Assembly: GCA_001314545.1 (NCBI GenBank)
Contig: LIHN01000022.1
Location: forward strand, 1-64,000
Direction: 5' to 3'
DNA from: Bacteroidetes bacterium HLUCCA01
GTDB lineage: Bacteria > Bacteroidota > Rhodothermia > Balneolales > HLUCCA01
Length of the DNA stretch: 64,000 nt
Numbering within the stretch: the first letter of the stretch is position 1; every line of letters begins with the position of its first letter. The notes beneath the pieces were generated by a model, which worked only from the letters and a program-made list of their open reading frames with translations, did not search any database and was not told the DNA's origin. A program made the translations under genes and the position numbers. Below, one piece after another: positions 25,359 through 33,494 of the stretch.

Positions 25359-27125
25359 ATGAACTCCTTCACCAATAAAGACGTCGCCGCACTCCTGGAA
25401 GAAATCGGTATCCTGCTCCGGCTCGACGGAGCCAACGACTTCAAGGCCATCGCCTTTGACCGGGCCGCGCGCACCCTGGAAAGCCTGGACAGCCCTATTG
25501 CATCGCTGGTTGAATCCAACGAAGTAACCCAAATCAAGGGAATTGGCAAGTCTATAGCCGAGGATATCCACGCCTTGTTTGAGACCGGCGAAATTCCCGC
25601 CCTCGTCAATCTTCGCAACAAAGTGCCCGGGGAGCTGGTCCGCTGGCTGGACATATCCGGTATGGGACCTAAAAAAGTGTATAAAATCCACAAGGAACTG
25701 GGTATAACCACGCTGGATGAACTTAAATCGCGCTGTGAAGACGGTTCTGTGGCGGCTTTGTCTGGCATGGGGGCCAAATCCGCCGAAAAGATTTTGAAGT
25801 CGATCAGCTGGATGGAGCAATTTGCAGAACGATGCCGGCTGGACGAGGCCCGCAGCATCGCAGACCGCATGATTAACCTGCTCCGGGACCAGCAGGGTGT
25901 TCAGGAAATTTCCGTAGCCGGTTCGTTCAGAAGAAGCCTGGAAACCATTGGCGACATCGATATTCTCATCGGCGCAGAGGCCGACGATGCCCCTGCGCTG
26001 TTCGATCGTTTCACTGCTGATGAAAGCGTGATTGAGGTCCTGGGGAAAGGCGATACCAAAAGCTCGGTGCGTACCCGCGAAGGCCTGCAGGTCGACCTGC
26101 GTATCGTACGCGAAAAACAGTTTCCGGCCGCACTGTTGTATTTTACCGGGAGCAAAGAACACAATGTGGCCCTCAGGCAGCGTGCCCGCGATCGCGGACT
26201 CGCCCTGAACGAGTACGGACTGTTCAAACTGGATGCCGATGGGAACACCGATTTTGACCAGCCGGTAGAATACGGCTCCGAGGCCGATATTTACTCCCGG
26301 CTGGATATGAACTGGGTTCCGCCCGAATTACGCGAAGACCGGGGGGAAGTAGCCTGGTTTTCTGAGCATCCTCACGCGGATCTGGTAGAACTAGCTGATA
26401 TCAAAGGCGTACTCCACGCCCACTCCACCTGGAGTGACGGACGCTATAGCATCGAAGAAATGGCGCAGGCCTGTCTGAAGCGGGGATATGAGTACCTGGG
26501 GCTGACAGACCATTCCCGAACCGCGGCCTATGCCGGAGGACTTGACGCACAAAGGGTGCAGCAGCAGTGGAAGGAAATCGATGCCCTGAACAACAAATTT
26601 GCTGCTGAAGGAACACGCTTCCGCATTTTTAAAGGCATCGAAAGTGATATTCTGGCCGATGGATCGCTGGATTACGAGGAAGGCCTGCTCAAGGGATTCG
26701 ATTTCATCATCGCCAGTGTCCACTTCTCACTGGATATGCCGGCCGATAAAATGCAGGACCGGCTCACGCGCGCCGTTGAAAATCCGTATACCACCTTACT
26801 GGGACATCCCACCGGCCGGCTCCTGCTCAAACGCGACGGCAGTAAGGTCGATCTGAATCCCGTCATTGAACGCGCCGCCGCCGCCGGTACCGCCATTGAA
26901 ATCAACGCCAATCCCTGGAGGCTCGACCTCGACTGGCGCTATGGAAACAAAGCCCGTCAGGTGGGGTTGAAAACCGCTGTCTGCCCGGATGCGCACAGTA
27001 CGGAAGGTATCGATGATATGGAATACGGTGTGCGTATTGCCCGAAAGGCACGTTTCGAAGCCGGACGCGTGCTGAATACACTTGCGATTGAGGAACTTGA
27101 GGCGCACTTTCAATCCAGGCGTTAA
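25359..27125 (+). CDS. polX: DNA polymerase X with PHP exonuclease domain
   Basis: The 588-residue bacterial PolX fills short gaps in DNA during repair and proofreads with its PHP domain. The 8-kDa/HhH region covers about 1-160 (two helix-hairpin-helix motifs: VTQIKGIGKSIAEDI and LSGMGAKSAEKIL). The polymerase palm contains GSFRRSLETIGDIDIL (catalytic Asp pair near 201-203) and a third Asp in LQVDLRIV. The PHP domain (about 345-588) shows HAHSTWSDGRYSIEE, TDHSRTAAYAGG, GIESDIL and CPDAHS metal ligands. The length fits the family. A TATCTTTG element (25311-25318) may be its -7 box. The oxidoreductase gene starts four bases after the stop. Confidence 0.94.
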   Translation: MNSFTNKDVAALLEEIGILLRLDGANDFKAIAFDRAARTLESLDSPIASLVESNEVTQIKGIGKSIAEDIHALFETGEIPALVNLRNKVPGELVRWLDISGMGPKKVYKIHKELGITTLDELKSRCEDGSVAALSGMGAKSAEKILKSISWMEQFAERCRLDEARSIADRMINLLRDQQGVQEISVAGSFRRSLETIGDIDILIGAEADDAPALFDRFTADESVIEVLGKGDTKSSVRTREGLQVDLRIVREKQFPAALLYFTGSKEHNVALRQRARDRGLALNEYGLFKLDADGNTDFDQPVEYGSEADIYSRLDMNWVPPELREDRGEVAWFSEHPHADLVELADIKGVLHAHSTWSDGRYSIEEMAQACLKRGYEYLGLTDHSRTAAYAGGLDAQRVQQQWKEIDALNNKFAAEGTRFRIFKGIESDILADGSLDYEEGLLKGFDFIIASVHFSLDMPADKMQDRLTRAVENPYTTLLGHPTGRLLLKRDGSKVDLNPVIERAAAAGTAIEINANPWRLDLDWRYGNKARQVGLKTAVCPDAHSTEGIDDMEYGVRIARKARFEAGRVLNTLAIEELEAHFQSRR

Positions 27126-27129
27126 CCCT

Positions 27130-28248
27130 ATGCAGTTTAAAAACACGTCCCAGCGAAGCTGGTGGGAGAAAGACACCCTGGCCCGACCGTATAACCTCAT
27201 CGTTGTGGGATCCGGCATTACCGGATTGAGCAGCGCGCTTTTTTTCAAGCGGTCCCGCCCGGGGGCACGGGTCCTGGTAGTTGACCGTGGCTTCTGGCCC
27301 ACCGGCGCAACAGCCCGCAACGCGGGGTTCGCCTGTTTTGGTTCAGCCGGGGAACTCGTTGACGACCTCGCTGCAGAATCGGAACAGGCTGTCCGCGACC
27401 GGCTGGTCATGCGCCTGGAAGGCCTGGAGCTGCTTCGTACTGAGCTTGGAGAGCAGGAAATCGGGTACCAGATGACCGGCGGATACGAAATCTTTGATGA
27501 CACAGCCGATCCGCACTACCGCGAAAGCCTCGCGCAGATGAAACGTTTCAGCGGATGGGTGCAGGACCTAACCGGTGTGCCCGACAGTTACGAACATCGC
27601 ACCATCAACGGATACCCTGCCATATTTAATCGCCTGGAAGGATACATCCATAGCGGCAACATGCTTCGTCGTTTACTGGATAAGACCACATCCACCGGGG
27701 TTGAGGTCCGCTGGAACACCCCGGTACAGTCGGTCTCCAATGCCGGGATAACCCTGCAGGATGGATTGTTTCTCCAGGCTGATCAGGTGCTGCTGGCAAC
27801 CAATGGCTTCACCCGGCTGCTGGATCAACATTCGACGGTTCAACCTGCCCGGGGGTACATTATGGTCACCAGACCTCTTCAGAATCTGCCATGGCACGGA
27901 TCCTGTCATTACAACAGAGGGTATGTGTACTTCCGGGATCTGGGCAATCGCCTTCTGATAGGCGGTGCGCGCGATGTGGCCAAAGACCAGGAGCAGCAGT
28001 ACACCAACGAAATCAATCCCGAAATCAAGCAGTGGCTCACTGATTTTGTGGACCGTAAGCTTCACATCGACAAGGATTGGCAGATTGATACGGAGTGGAC
28101 CGGTATCATGGGGTTTTCATCCACCAAAACGCCGGAGTGTCGTAAATCGTCAGACGGGGTCTATATTGCGGCGGGCCTGGGCGGAATGGGAGTGGCTCTG
28201 GGGATGAAACTGGCCCGTCAGGCGGTAGAACTCCTTGAAAAATCCTAG
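27130..28248 (+). CDS. FAD-dependent amino acid/amine oxidase (DAO family)
   Basis: The 372-residue protein from the ATG at 27130 has the dinucleotide motif IVVGSGITGLSSALFFKR near residue 22. It also has the DAO-family hallmarks TGATARNAGFACFG, QPARGYIMVTRPL, YVYFRDLGNRLLIGGARD and a C-terminal IAAGLGGMGVALGMKLA. It should oxidise a primary or secondary amine with FAD and oxygen; the substrate is unknown. A TTG start at 27082 would overlap polX and lacks family support. It follows polX by four bases and is probably cotranscribed. Confidence 0.82.
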   Translation: MQFKNTSQRSWWEKDTLARPYNLIVVGSGITGLSSALFFKRSRPGARVLVVDRGFWPTGATARNAGFACFGSAGELVDDLAAESEQAVRDRLVMRLEGLELLRTELGEQEIGYQMTGGYEIFDDTADPHYRESLAQMKRFSGWVQDLTGVPDSYEHRTINGYPAIFNRLEGYIHSGNMLRRLLDKTTSTGVEVRWNTPVQSVSNAGITLQDGLFLQADQVLLATNGFTRLLDQHSTVQPARGYIMVTRPLQNLPWHGSCHYNRGYVYFRDLGNRLLIGGARDVAKDQEQQYTNEINPEIKQWLTDFVDRKLHIDKDWQIDTEWTGIMGFSSTKTPECRKSSDGVYIAAGLGGMGVALGMKLARQAVELLEKS

Positions 28249-28486
28249 TTCTCTCCTCATTTTACCGCAATTTCAATAAACTATATTCGTTATGTTCAAC
28301 GAAGCGGTTACCGGTACGTCAAACGTGCTGTATAATCCTGCTTCCTGACCGGTGATCCATTCATACCCGGTGAATACGCCTGCTCTGCCGTTGAGGTCTC
28401 TTCCCTGAGAACGTACTCGACCGGAATGAAACATCGTCAGCCAAACGGAAGTCCTCTTCCGACCCGATTTAACCAGCTAAAATTCC

Positions 28487-29191
28487 ATGAAAAAAGTTCT
28501 ATACCAATTCGGTTTTATTCTGCTGCTTTCAGCCGCGTCAATTCAGGCCCAGAATCTGCCCGGTCTGGAGGTCAACCAACATGTAATCAGTTACGTCCCG
28601 ACCGTCAATCAGATGTTTGACGATAATGTCATTATTCAGGGGACACCGTTTGTGCATAATCAATGGAATACCGGCTCGGTAGTCACCAGCTCCGGCAACG
28701 AAATTGCGGATGTGCAGATGAAGTTCGAGGGGTTCAGTAACTTGCTGGTGATTATCTACAATAACGATTCCCTCGCCGTACGACCTGAAATGGTGCAGGA
28801 GTTTGCCTACATGCATAACGGGGAGGAATATCGTTTCCGCAACACCTACATCGCCCCGGAAGTTGAGGTCTTGCGGAATTACTACATCCGCGTACTCCAT
28901 GAAAATGAACAGGGGTGGTCGCTTTTTGCCGATATGGGTAAACGTTTTCAGCGCGCCGAACCGCCCGGACCCTACGAGGTAGAGCGTAAGGAAAATGCGT
29001 TTCTGGATAACACCCGGTTTCTGGTGCGATCACCGCAGGGCGAATGGTCGGAGCTCAGAGCTTCACGTAGGGCCGTTACCCGACTTTTCGGTGACAAGGG
29101 ACGGGATGTGCGAAGTTTTGCACGGTCTGAAAATCTGAGTTTCAATCAGCCCGGCGACCTTGCCCGCATGTTTGAGTTCGTTAATCGTTAA
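28487..29191 (+). CDS. Secreted protein of unknown function
   Basis: The 234-residue product has a clear signal peptide (MKKVLYQFGFILLLSAASIQAQ). The mature part is strand-rich with no membrane segment and no family I recognise; motifs such as NQWNTGSVVTSSGNEIADVQMKFEG do not point to a known fold for me. It is probably periplasmic or secreted. About 240 bases of gene-free DNA precede it and the mce repeat array follows it. Confidence 0.6.
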   Translation: MKKVLYQFGFILLLSAASIQAQNLPGLEVNQHVISYVPTVNQMFDDNVIIQGTPFVHNQWNTGSVVTSSGNEIADVQMKFEGFSNLLVIIYNNDSLAVRPEMVQEFAYMHNGEEYRFRNTYIAPEVEVLRNYYIRVLHENEQGWSLFADMGKRFQRAEPPGPYEVERKENAFLDNTRFLVRSPQGEWSELRASRRAVTRLFGDKGRDVRSFARSENLSFNQPGDLARMFEFVNR

Positions 29192-29250
29192 CCGGTAATC
29201 TGCACCTGAACACGGATCCGGGTTAAGGTCTGGACAGGATCCGCTTTCCC

Positions 29251-29426
29251 GGTGAGGTATGCAGATCACGGATCGGGATTATGGGCCTGGCATTTGCAAA
29301 CTGGAACTATTCTGCCGGTGAGGTATGGCAGATCACGGATCGGGATTATGGGCCTGGCATTTGCAAACTGGAACTATCCTGCCCGGTGAGGTATGCAGAT
29401 CACGGATCGGGATTATGGGCCTGGCA
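29251..29426. repeat. Three tandem copies of the mce 3' end
   Basis: Units start at 29251, 29317 and 29385. A 27-bp core beginning TCACGGATCGGG is identical at 29266-29292, 29333-29359 and 29400-29426, an exact 67-bp period. The rightmost copy contains the last codons and stop of the mce gene (QAHNPDP-stop). The other two are non-coding copies beyond its stop, each carrying about 40 bases of the downstream spacer. Confidence 0.95.
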
Positions 29427-29813
29427 CAACTCCATAAGCACTCCGCCGGCATCTTTAGGATGAACAAACACGATCAGCTTATTGTCGGCTCCCTTCTTCG
29501 GGAAATCATTCAGAAGCCTGTACCCCTCGCCGGTGAGTCGCAGCATTTCAGCGTGGATGTCATCCACCTCATAGGCGATGTGATGCAGCCCTTCCCCGCG
29601 TTTTTCAATAAACCGGGTAATCACCGATTCAGGACCGGTTGCACCCAGAAGTTCCAGTTTAGTTTCTCCCTGTCGGAAAAAGGCGGTTTCAACCTGTTCG
29701 CTTTCCACACGTTCCCGCTTGTAGCAACGACTGCCCAATAACTGTTCATAGCGCAAAACGGCTTCTTCCAGATTGGCTACGGCAATACCAACATGATCCA
29801 GGTGTTTTAGCAT
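29400..29813 (-). CDS. mce: Methylmalonyl-CoA epimerase
   Basis: The enzyme interconverts (2R)- and (2S)-methylmalonyl-CoA between propionyl-CoA carboxylase and methylmalonyl-CoA mutase. The 137 residues match the family length. The glyoxalase-fold metal ligands appear as H7 (LDHVGIAV), the LELLGA segment, GLHHIAYEVDD (H77/H78) and E129 (GVLMELCQ). The C-terminus AHNPDP and stop lie inside the 67-bp tandem repeat. No mutase is adjacent. Confidence 0.93.
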   Translation of the reverse strand: MLKHLDHVGIAVANLEEAVLRYEQLLGSRCYKRERVESEQVETAFFRQGETKLELLGATGPESVITRFIEKRGEGLHHIAYEVDDIHAEMLRLTGEGYRLLNDFPKKGADNKLIVFVHPKDAGGVLMELCQAHNPDP

Positions 29814-29967
29814 GGTGTTTCCCTCATCGTATCAGGCATGGGTTCAGCGTATCTAATCCTCATTCAAGCTACCCATTCTGTGACTGCCGGGCAACGGGGT
29901 ATGTTTCGTTAACCCCGGAGCCATCTGAAGCCGGGCCTTTATTAACCTGCAGCGCATGGATCAACCC

Positions 29968-30103
29968 CGGAGCCGTCTGCGGACGGGTCTCCATCGGAGC
30001 TGTCTGCGGAACCAGCGCTGCCTACAGGTCAGTCTTTATCAACGCTGCCTGAGGACCGGTTTTCGTCGGAGCCGTCTGCGGACGGGCCTCCATCGGAGCT
30101 GTC
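29968..30103. repeat. Duplicated scpB 3' end
   Basis: A 37-bp sequence containing GGAGCCGTCTGCGGACGGG lies at 29968-30004 (beyond the scpB stop) and at 30067-30103 (inside scpB, coding for DSSDGGPSADGSD) with one mismatch. CGCTGCCT also recurs nearby (about 30016 and 30043). AACCCCGGAGCC recurs at 29911 and 29963. Confidence 0.85.
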
Positions 30104-30742
30104 ATGTCCCGGCTCCGGCCCCAGCTGCGCACGCAGCTCAAGGAGCAGCTGGCGGTGCTCAGCCATATCGTCATCCTTGAGGATCTCCTCAATCTCGCGC
30201 GGCTTGGGCAGTTCGTCTACTGAGGTCATGCCAAAATGGAGCAAAAACGTCTCGGAGGTTTTGTACAGCAGCGGTTTGCCCGGAGAATCCCTCCGACCGG
30301 CCACATCCACCAGCTTTTTCTCCATGAGTGTGCGCACAATGTAGGAGGAATCGACCCCCCGGATCTGCTCGATTTCCGGCTTGGTTATGGGTTGCTTGTA
30401 GGCGATTATGGCCAGGGTTTCAATGGCCGACTGCGACAGCTTTCGGGCAACGTTTTCGTGCTGTATGAACTGAAGCCAGGGATGGTAGGGCTCCCGTGTG
30501 GCGAAGGTATATCCCCGACCCCGGTGTATAATCTGAAAACTGCGACCCTGCGCTGCGTACTCACTGTTAAGCTGGTAAATAATACCGGCGATTTCGGTTG
30601 GGGAAATTTCGAGCGTTTCATCTTCCCGAAGCAGGGCCTTTACCAGATCTTCTGCCTTCAACGGTTCGGGCGAGGCGAACAGCATGGCTTCCACTACCGA
30701 TGGCAGTGTGATCTGTCCGTCAGAATGTTCATCATTTTCCAT
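30029..30742 (-). CDS. scpB: Segregation and condensation protein B
   Basis: ScpB pairs with ScpA and Smc to condense chromosomes. The protein has 237 residues from the ATG at 30742 (MENDEHSDG). The winged-helix signatures LPSVVEAMLFASPEPL, RGRGYTFATREPY, SQSAIETLAIIAYKQPITKPEIEQIRGVDSS and the C-terminal TSVDELPKPREIEEI match the family. The tail after about residue 205 is low-complexity (D, S, G) and is built from the repeat that continues past the stop codon. The start overlaps the upstream membrane-protein gene by 11 bases. The partner smc lies 8 kb away. Confidence 0.93.
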   Translation of the reverse strand: MENDEHSDGQITLPSVVEAMLFASPEPLKAEDLVKALLREDETLEISPTEIAGIIYQLNSEYAAQGRSFQIIHRGRGYTFATREPYHPWLQFIQHENVARKLSQSAIETLAIIAYKQPITKPEIEQIRGVDSSYIVRTLMEKKLVDVAGRRDSPGKPLLYKTSETFLLHFGMTSVDELPKPREIEEILKDDDMAEHRQLLLELRAQLGPEPGHDSSDGGPSADGSDENRSSGSVDKD

Positions 30743-31154
30743 CGCGTTGCTTTTCTTGTGCTTTGCGGATGTGTTCTTCCCGCATCCGGTGACCATACTG
30801 AATTCCAAAATAGGCTCCCAGCAGGGAACCGATAAACAGGGTGGATGTGAAAATTACCTGCTCCTGCACCAGGGCAAACTCTTCTTTGAGTTCGATGAAA
30901 AACAGGGCCGGAGCCAGGATTATCGGTGCCATGAGATACGGCAGCCAGAAAGTCTGAAGTGTTTTGCGGATATAGCGCCGGGCTACCGACCAGGTAACGC
31001 TCAGGTACACGGCACCATAGGCTACTGTCACCGCAGTACCGGCCCAGCCGGGAGTTTGTGCGAAAGGTATAAAGAGTCCGGTAAAGATGTAGACGATCAC
31101 GCCAATGGTGAACGAGGCCGTGATGTAGGCAATGATACGGGGATAGTTGGGCAT
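30732..31154 (-). CDS. Four-helix integral membrane protein of unknown function
   Basis: The 140-residue product has four hydrophobic helices (about 7-30, 36-58, 69-87 and 101-120) with a basic C-terminus (RMREEHIRKAQEKQ). I do not recognise a named family. It is translationally coupled to scpB by an 11-base overlap, but coupling alone does not assign a role in segregation. Confidence 0.55.
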   Translation of the reverse strand: MPNYPRIIAYITASFTIGVIVYIFTGLFIPFAQTPGWAGTAVTVAYGAVYLSVTWSVARRYIRKTLQTFWLPYLMAPIILAPALFFIELKEEFALVQEQVIFTSTLFIGSLLGAYFGIQYGHRMREEHIRKAQEKQRDGK

Positions 31155-31309
31155 GTGTAAAATTTCAGAATACGAATGAATGGCGAAAGATACGGGTTTT
31201 GTACAGGAAGTTTCAGCTATCGGCTGTGCACAACTACCCGCACAGATCAGGCATCTGCATGTGTGACGGTCTGATCATAGTAAGCTGTGACCGGACTGCT
31301 GATAAGCCG

Positions 31310-32686
31310 TCATCGGGCGGCGGTAGGGGCTACCTGGTCAGGATTTCCAAGCCACTCGATAGGATCCATGTTACTGTCCGGACCGCTTCGGCGCACAATA
31401 AAATACAGGGTACTGCCACGGGCTGAATTTCTCACACCCGACCTGCCCAGCACGTCTCCGGCCCGCACGAAAGAGCTAACCGGTACCCGGATTTCACTGA
31501 AATTACTGTACACCGTAAAATAGGATTCACCATGCCTGACAATGATCATATCCCCGAATTCACCGACCCCCCGATGAATGGCCGAAATAAAACCGTCATG
31601 TACAACCCGGACCGGACTTCCTTCTTCGGCGGAGATTTCAATTCCGGGACTTGGAATCCGTGTCCGGTACACGGGGTGTACGCTAAATCCATACGACTGT
31701 GTAACGACTCCGTTAACCGGCCAGGGCAGAGACCCCTTACTACGTACAAAGTCCATCTCAATGCGGGCATACTCTTCCCGTGAAGGTTCCGCGGTGCTGC
31801 GTGTGACCGGTTCAGAGTAACGGGCAACAGCCCGGGCACGCTCTGCATCGTCCTGAATCTGTTGGGCCTCGGCCAACCTGCGAAGTCGTTCAGCCTCAAG
31901 CTGCCGGATGCGCTCCTCCTCCTCACGCTGTACACGCTCCAATTCTGCGATAGTATTATCCAGAACCTGGTTCAGATTCTCTACAGACCGTCGGGTATCC
32001 TCCAGCTTGGCCTGTGTCTGTTGCCGATTTTCCTGCAGGCGGGCAATATTCCGGTTTTGTCGCTGGCGGGTTTCGTTAAGCCCCTCCCGTGCTGTGCGGG
32101 TCTCGTCAAGATTCCGTTGAACTTCCTCGTTGGCAGCCAGAAGTTCCTCTTCTTTGACGCGCAGCTCTTCCTGCTTCTGCTCGATAGCCAGAGCCTGCCG
32201 GGTTCGTTGCTCTTCAAATCGGCGCAGATAGAATGACCGAATCATCATCTGATTGAAGGAGCCGGAGGTGAACAGGTAAGCCAGTTCCGGAACTCTGCCA
32301 TGTTTGTACAGATAGGCAACGCTCTCACGGTAGGTTTCTATGAGTCGTTCGAGCTCGGCCCTGGCTGCGGCCATTTCCCGTTGAATCAATGAAATTTCCT
32401 CGCCAATCTGCCGTCCCTGGCTCTGCAGATTCCGGATTACTGCATCACGAAGGGCGATTTCCCGTTCCAATCGTTCAAACTCCTGATACAGGGTTTCATA
32501 TTCCGACTCTGTCTGTCGGATTTCCTGTTCGTACTGCAGGATCAGTTGCTGCAGCGACTGAATTTGGGTATTGGTCTGATTTTGGCGCTCCCGTAATTCC
32601 CCCCGGATACGCTCGAAATCCTGAGACTGCACGTTTTGATGCAGCAGCAAAATAAGCAACAGACTTAAAAAATAGCGCGGGTTCAT
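31310..32686 (-). CDS. EnvC-like coiled-coil protein with degenerate LytM (M23) domain
   Basis: The 458-residue secreted protein has a signal peptide (residues 1-21), then a long coiled coil (about 22-300, rich in Q, E, R). A C-terminal M23-type domain follows (about 325-450): WPVNGVVTQSYGFSVHP, GSPVRVVHDGFISAIHRG, MIIVRHGESYFTVYSN, GDVLGRSG. The catalytic H-x3-D is absent (the usual H-x-G-x-D position reads SPGIEI), and the H-x-H site is LYFIV. This is the pattern of EnvC-type activators of amidases, which do not cut peptidoglycan themselves. It overlaps the DUF4292 gene by four bases. Confidence 0.85.
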   Translation of the reverse strand: MNPRYFLSLLLILLLHQNVQSQDFERIRGELRERQNQTNTQIQSLQQLILQYEQEIRQTESEYETLYQEFERLEREIALRDAVIRNLQSQGRQIGEEISLIQREMAAARAELERLIETYRESVAYLYKHGRVPELAYLFTSGSFNQMMIRSFYLRRFEEQRTRQALAIEQKQEELRVKEEELLAANEEVQRNLDETRTAREGLNETRQRQNRNIARLQENRQQTQAKLEDTRRSVENLNQVLDNTIAELERVQREEEERIRQLEAERLRRLAEAQQIQDDAERARAVARYSEPVTRSTAEPSREEYARIEMDFVRSKGSLPWPVNGVVTQSYGFSVHPVYRTRIPSPGIEISAEEGSPVRVVHDGFISAIHRGVGEFGDMIIVRHGESYFTVYSNFSEIRVPVSSFVRAGDVLGRSGVRNSARGSTLYFIVRRSGPDSNMDPIEWLGNPDQVAPTAAR

Positions 32687-33474
32687 GGGAAAACGGTGGT
32701 GTTGGGTGGAATTCCGGGATCCAGGTTGAGTCCTGCGGGATTTACCTGATAGTCCTGCACAGTAAGGTATATGGCTGACTGACGGTCATTACTGAGTATC
32801 TGAATATTGCGGGGTAATTCATACCCATTTACTGTTATGCTGTCTGCAAAAAGGTAGGTGGAAAATGCGGTTGGGTTGCTCAGATGATATTCCACCCGTG
32901 TCAGATTGCCGTCGGATTTTCGAAAAACCATACGTGAGCGGTCTTCAAAGGTAATCATCCAGCTGTCCTCGCTTTCAAGCAGTGTCCGGGGACGGAGGTT
33001 TTCAAAATCCGGACTCAGTACATTCAGCATATTTACTGCGTAAAAGCCGTTATCGAGCAGTACATCCTGATTGGCGGTGCTCACCCGCTGGACGTAGTTT
33101 TCAATACGGTTATACAGGGTGACAGAATCCGGTTCTACCAACAGCCTGCCGGCTTCAATCCCCAGACTGTTTCGGAAAATGAGCAAGCTCCGCTGCCGGT
33201 CGCTGGTGAATACGATGGTCGACCGCTCCGTACTCCCCGGCATACTAACCTGAACCCGTCCTCTGCCTGAAAGACCATCAAGGTCCGGGTTATTCCGGCG
33301 CAACTGCTCCAGAACCTCAGCCGGATTGCGGTTACTGGCGCTGAAAGTTTCGTTACTTTCTTCAATCGTTACCACACGGGGTGAACAACCGACAGCCAGT
33401 ACCACGGTCATCAGCAGGGCTACATACCGGATTGCAGCGGGTTTCGGGTGCCGTATGACGGCCAAGGTGTTCAT
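32683..33474 (-). CDS. DUF4292 lipoprotein
   Basis: The 263-residue product has a lipoprotein signal ending LAVGC. The segments DLDGLSGRGRVQVSMPG, IVFTSDRQRSLLIFRNSLGIEAGRLLVEPDSVTLYNR and VEYHLSNPTAF match DUF4292, a LolA/LolB-like fold found in Bacteroidota envelopes. It may help carry lipoproteins across the periplasm, which is inferred from fold similarity. Downstream is the EnvC-like gene and upstream the TPR lipoprotein, the usual order in this phylum. Confidence 0.8.
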   Translation of the reverse strand: MNTLAVIRHPKPAAIRYVALLMTVVLAVGCSPRVVTIEESNETFSASNRNPAEVLEQLRRNNPDLDGLSGRGRVQVSMPGSTERSTIVFTSDRQRSLLIFRNSLGIEAGRLLVEPDSVTLYNRIENYVQRVSTANQDVLLDNGFYAVNMLNVLSPDFENLRPRTLLESEDSWMITFEDRSRMVFRKSDGNLTRVEYHLSNPTAFSTYLFADSITVNGYELPRNIQILSNDRQSAIYLTVQDYQVNPAGLNLDPGIPPNTTVFP

Positions 33475-33494
33475 GGTAGTTTTTATTCGGTGAG

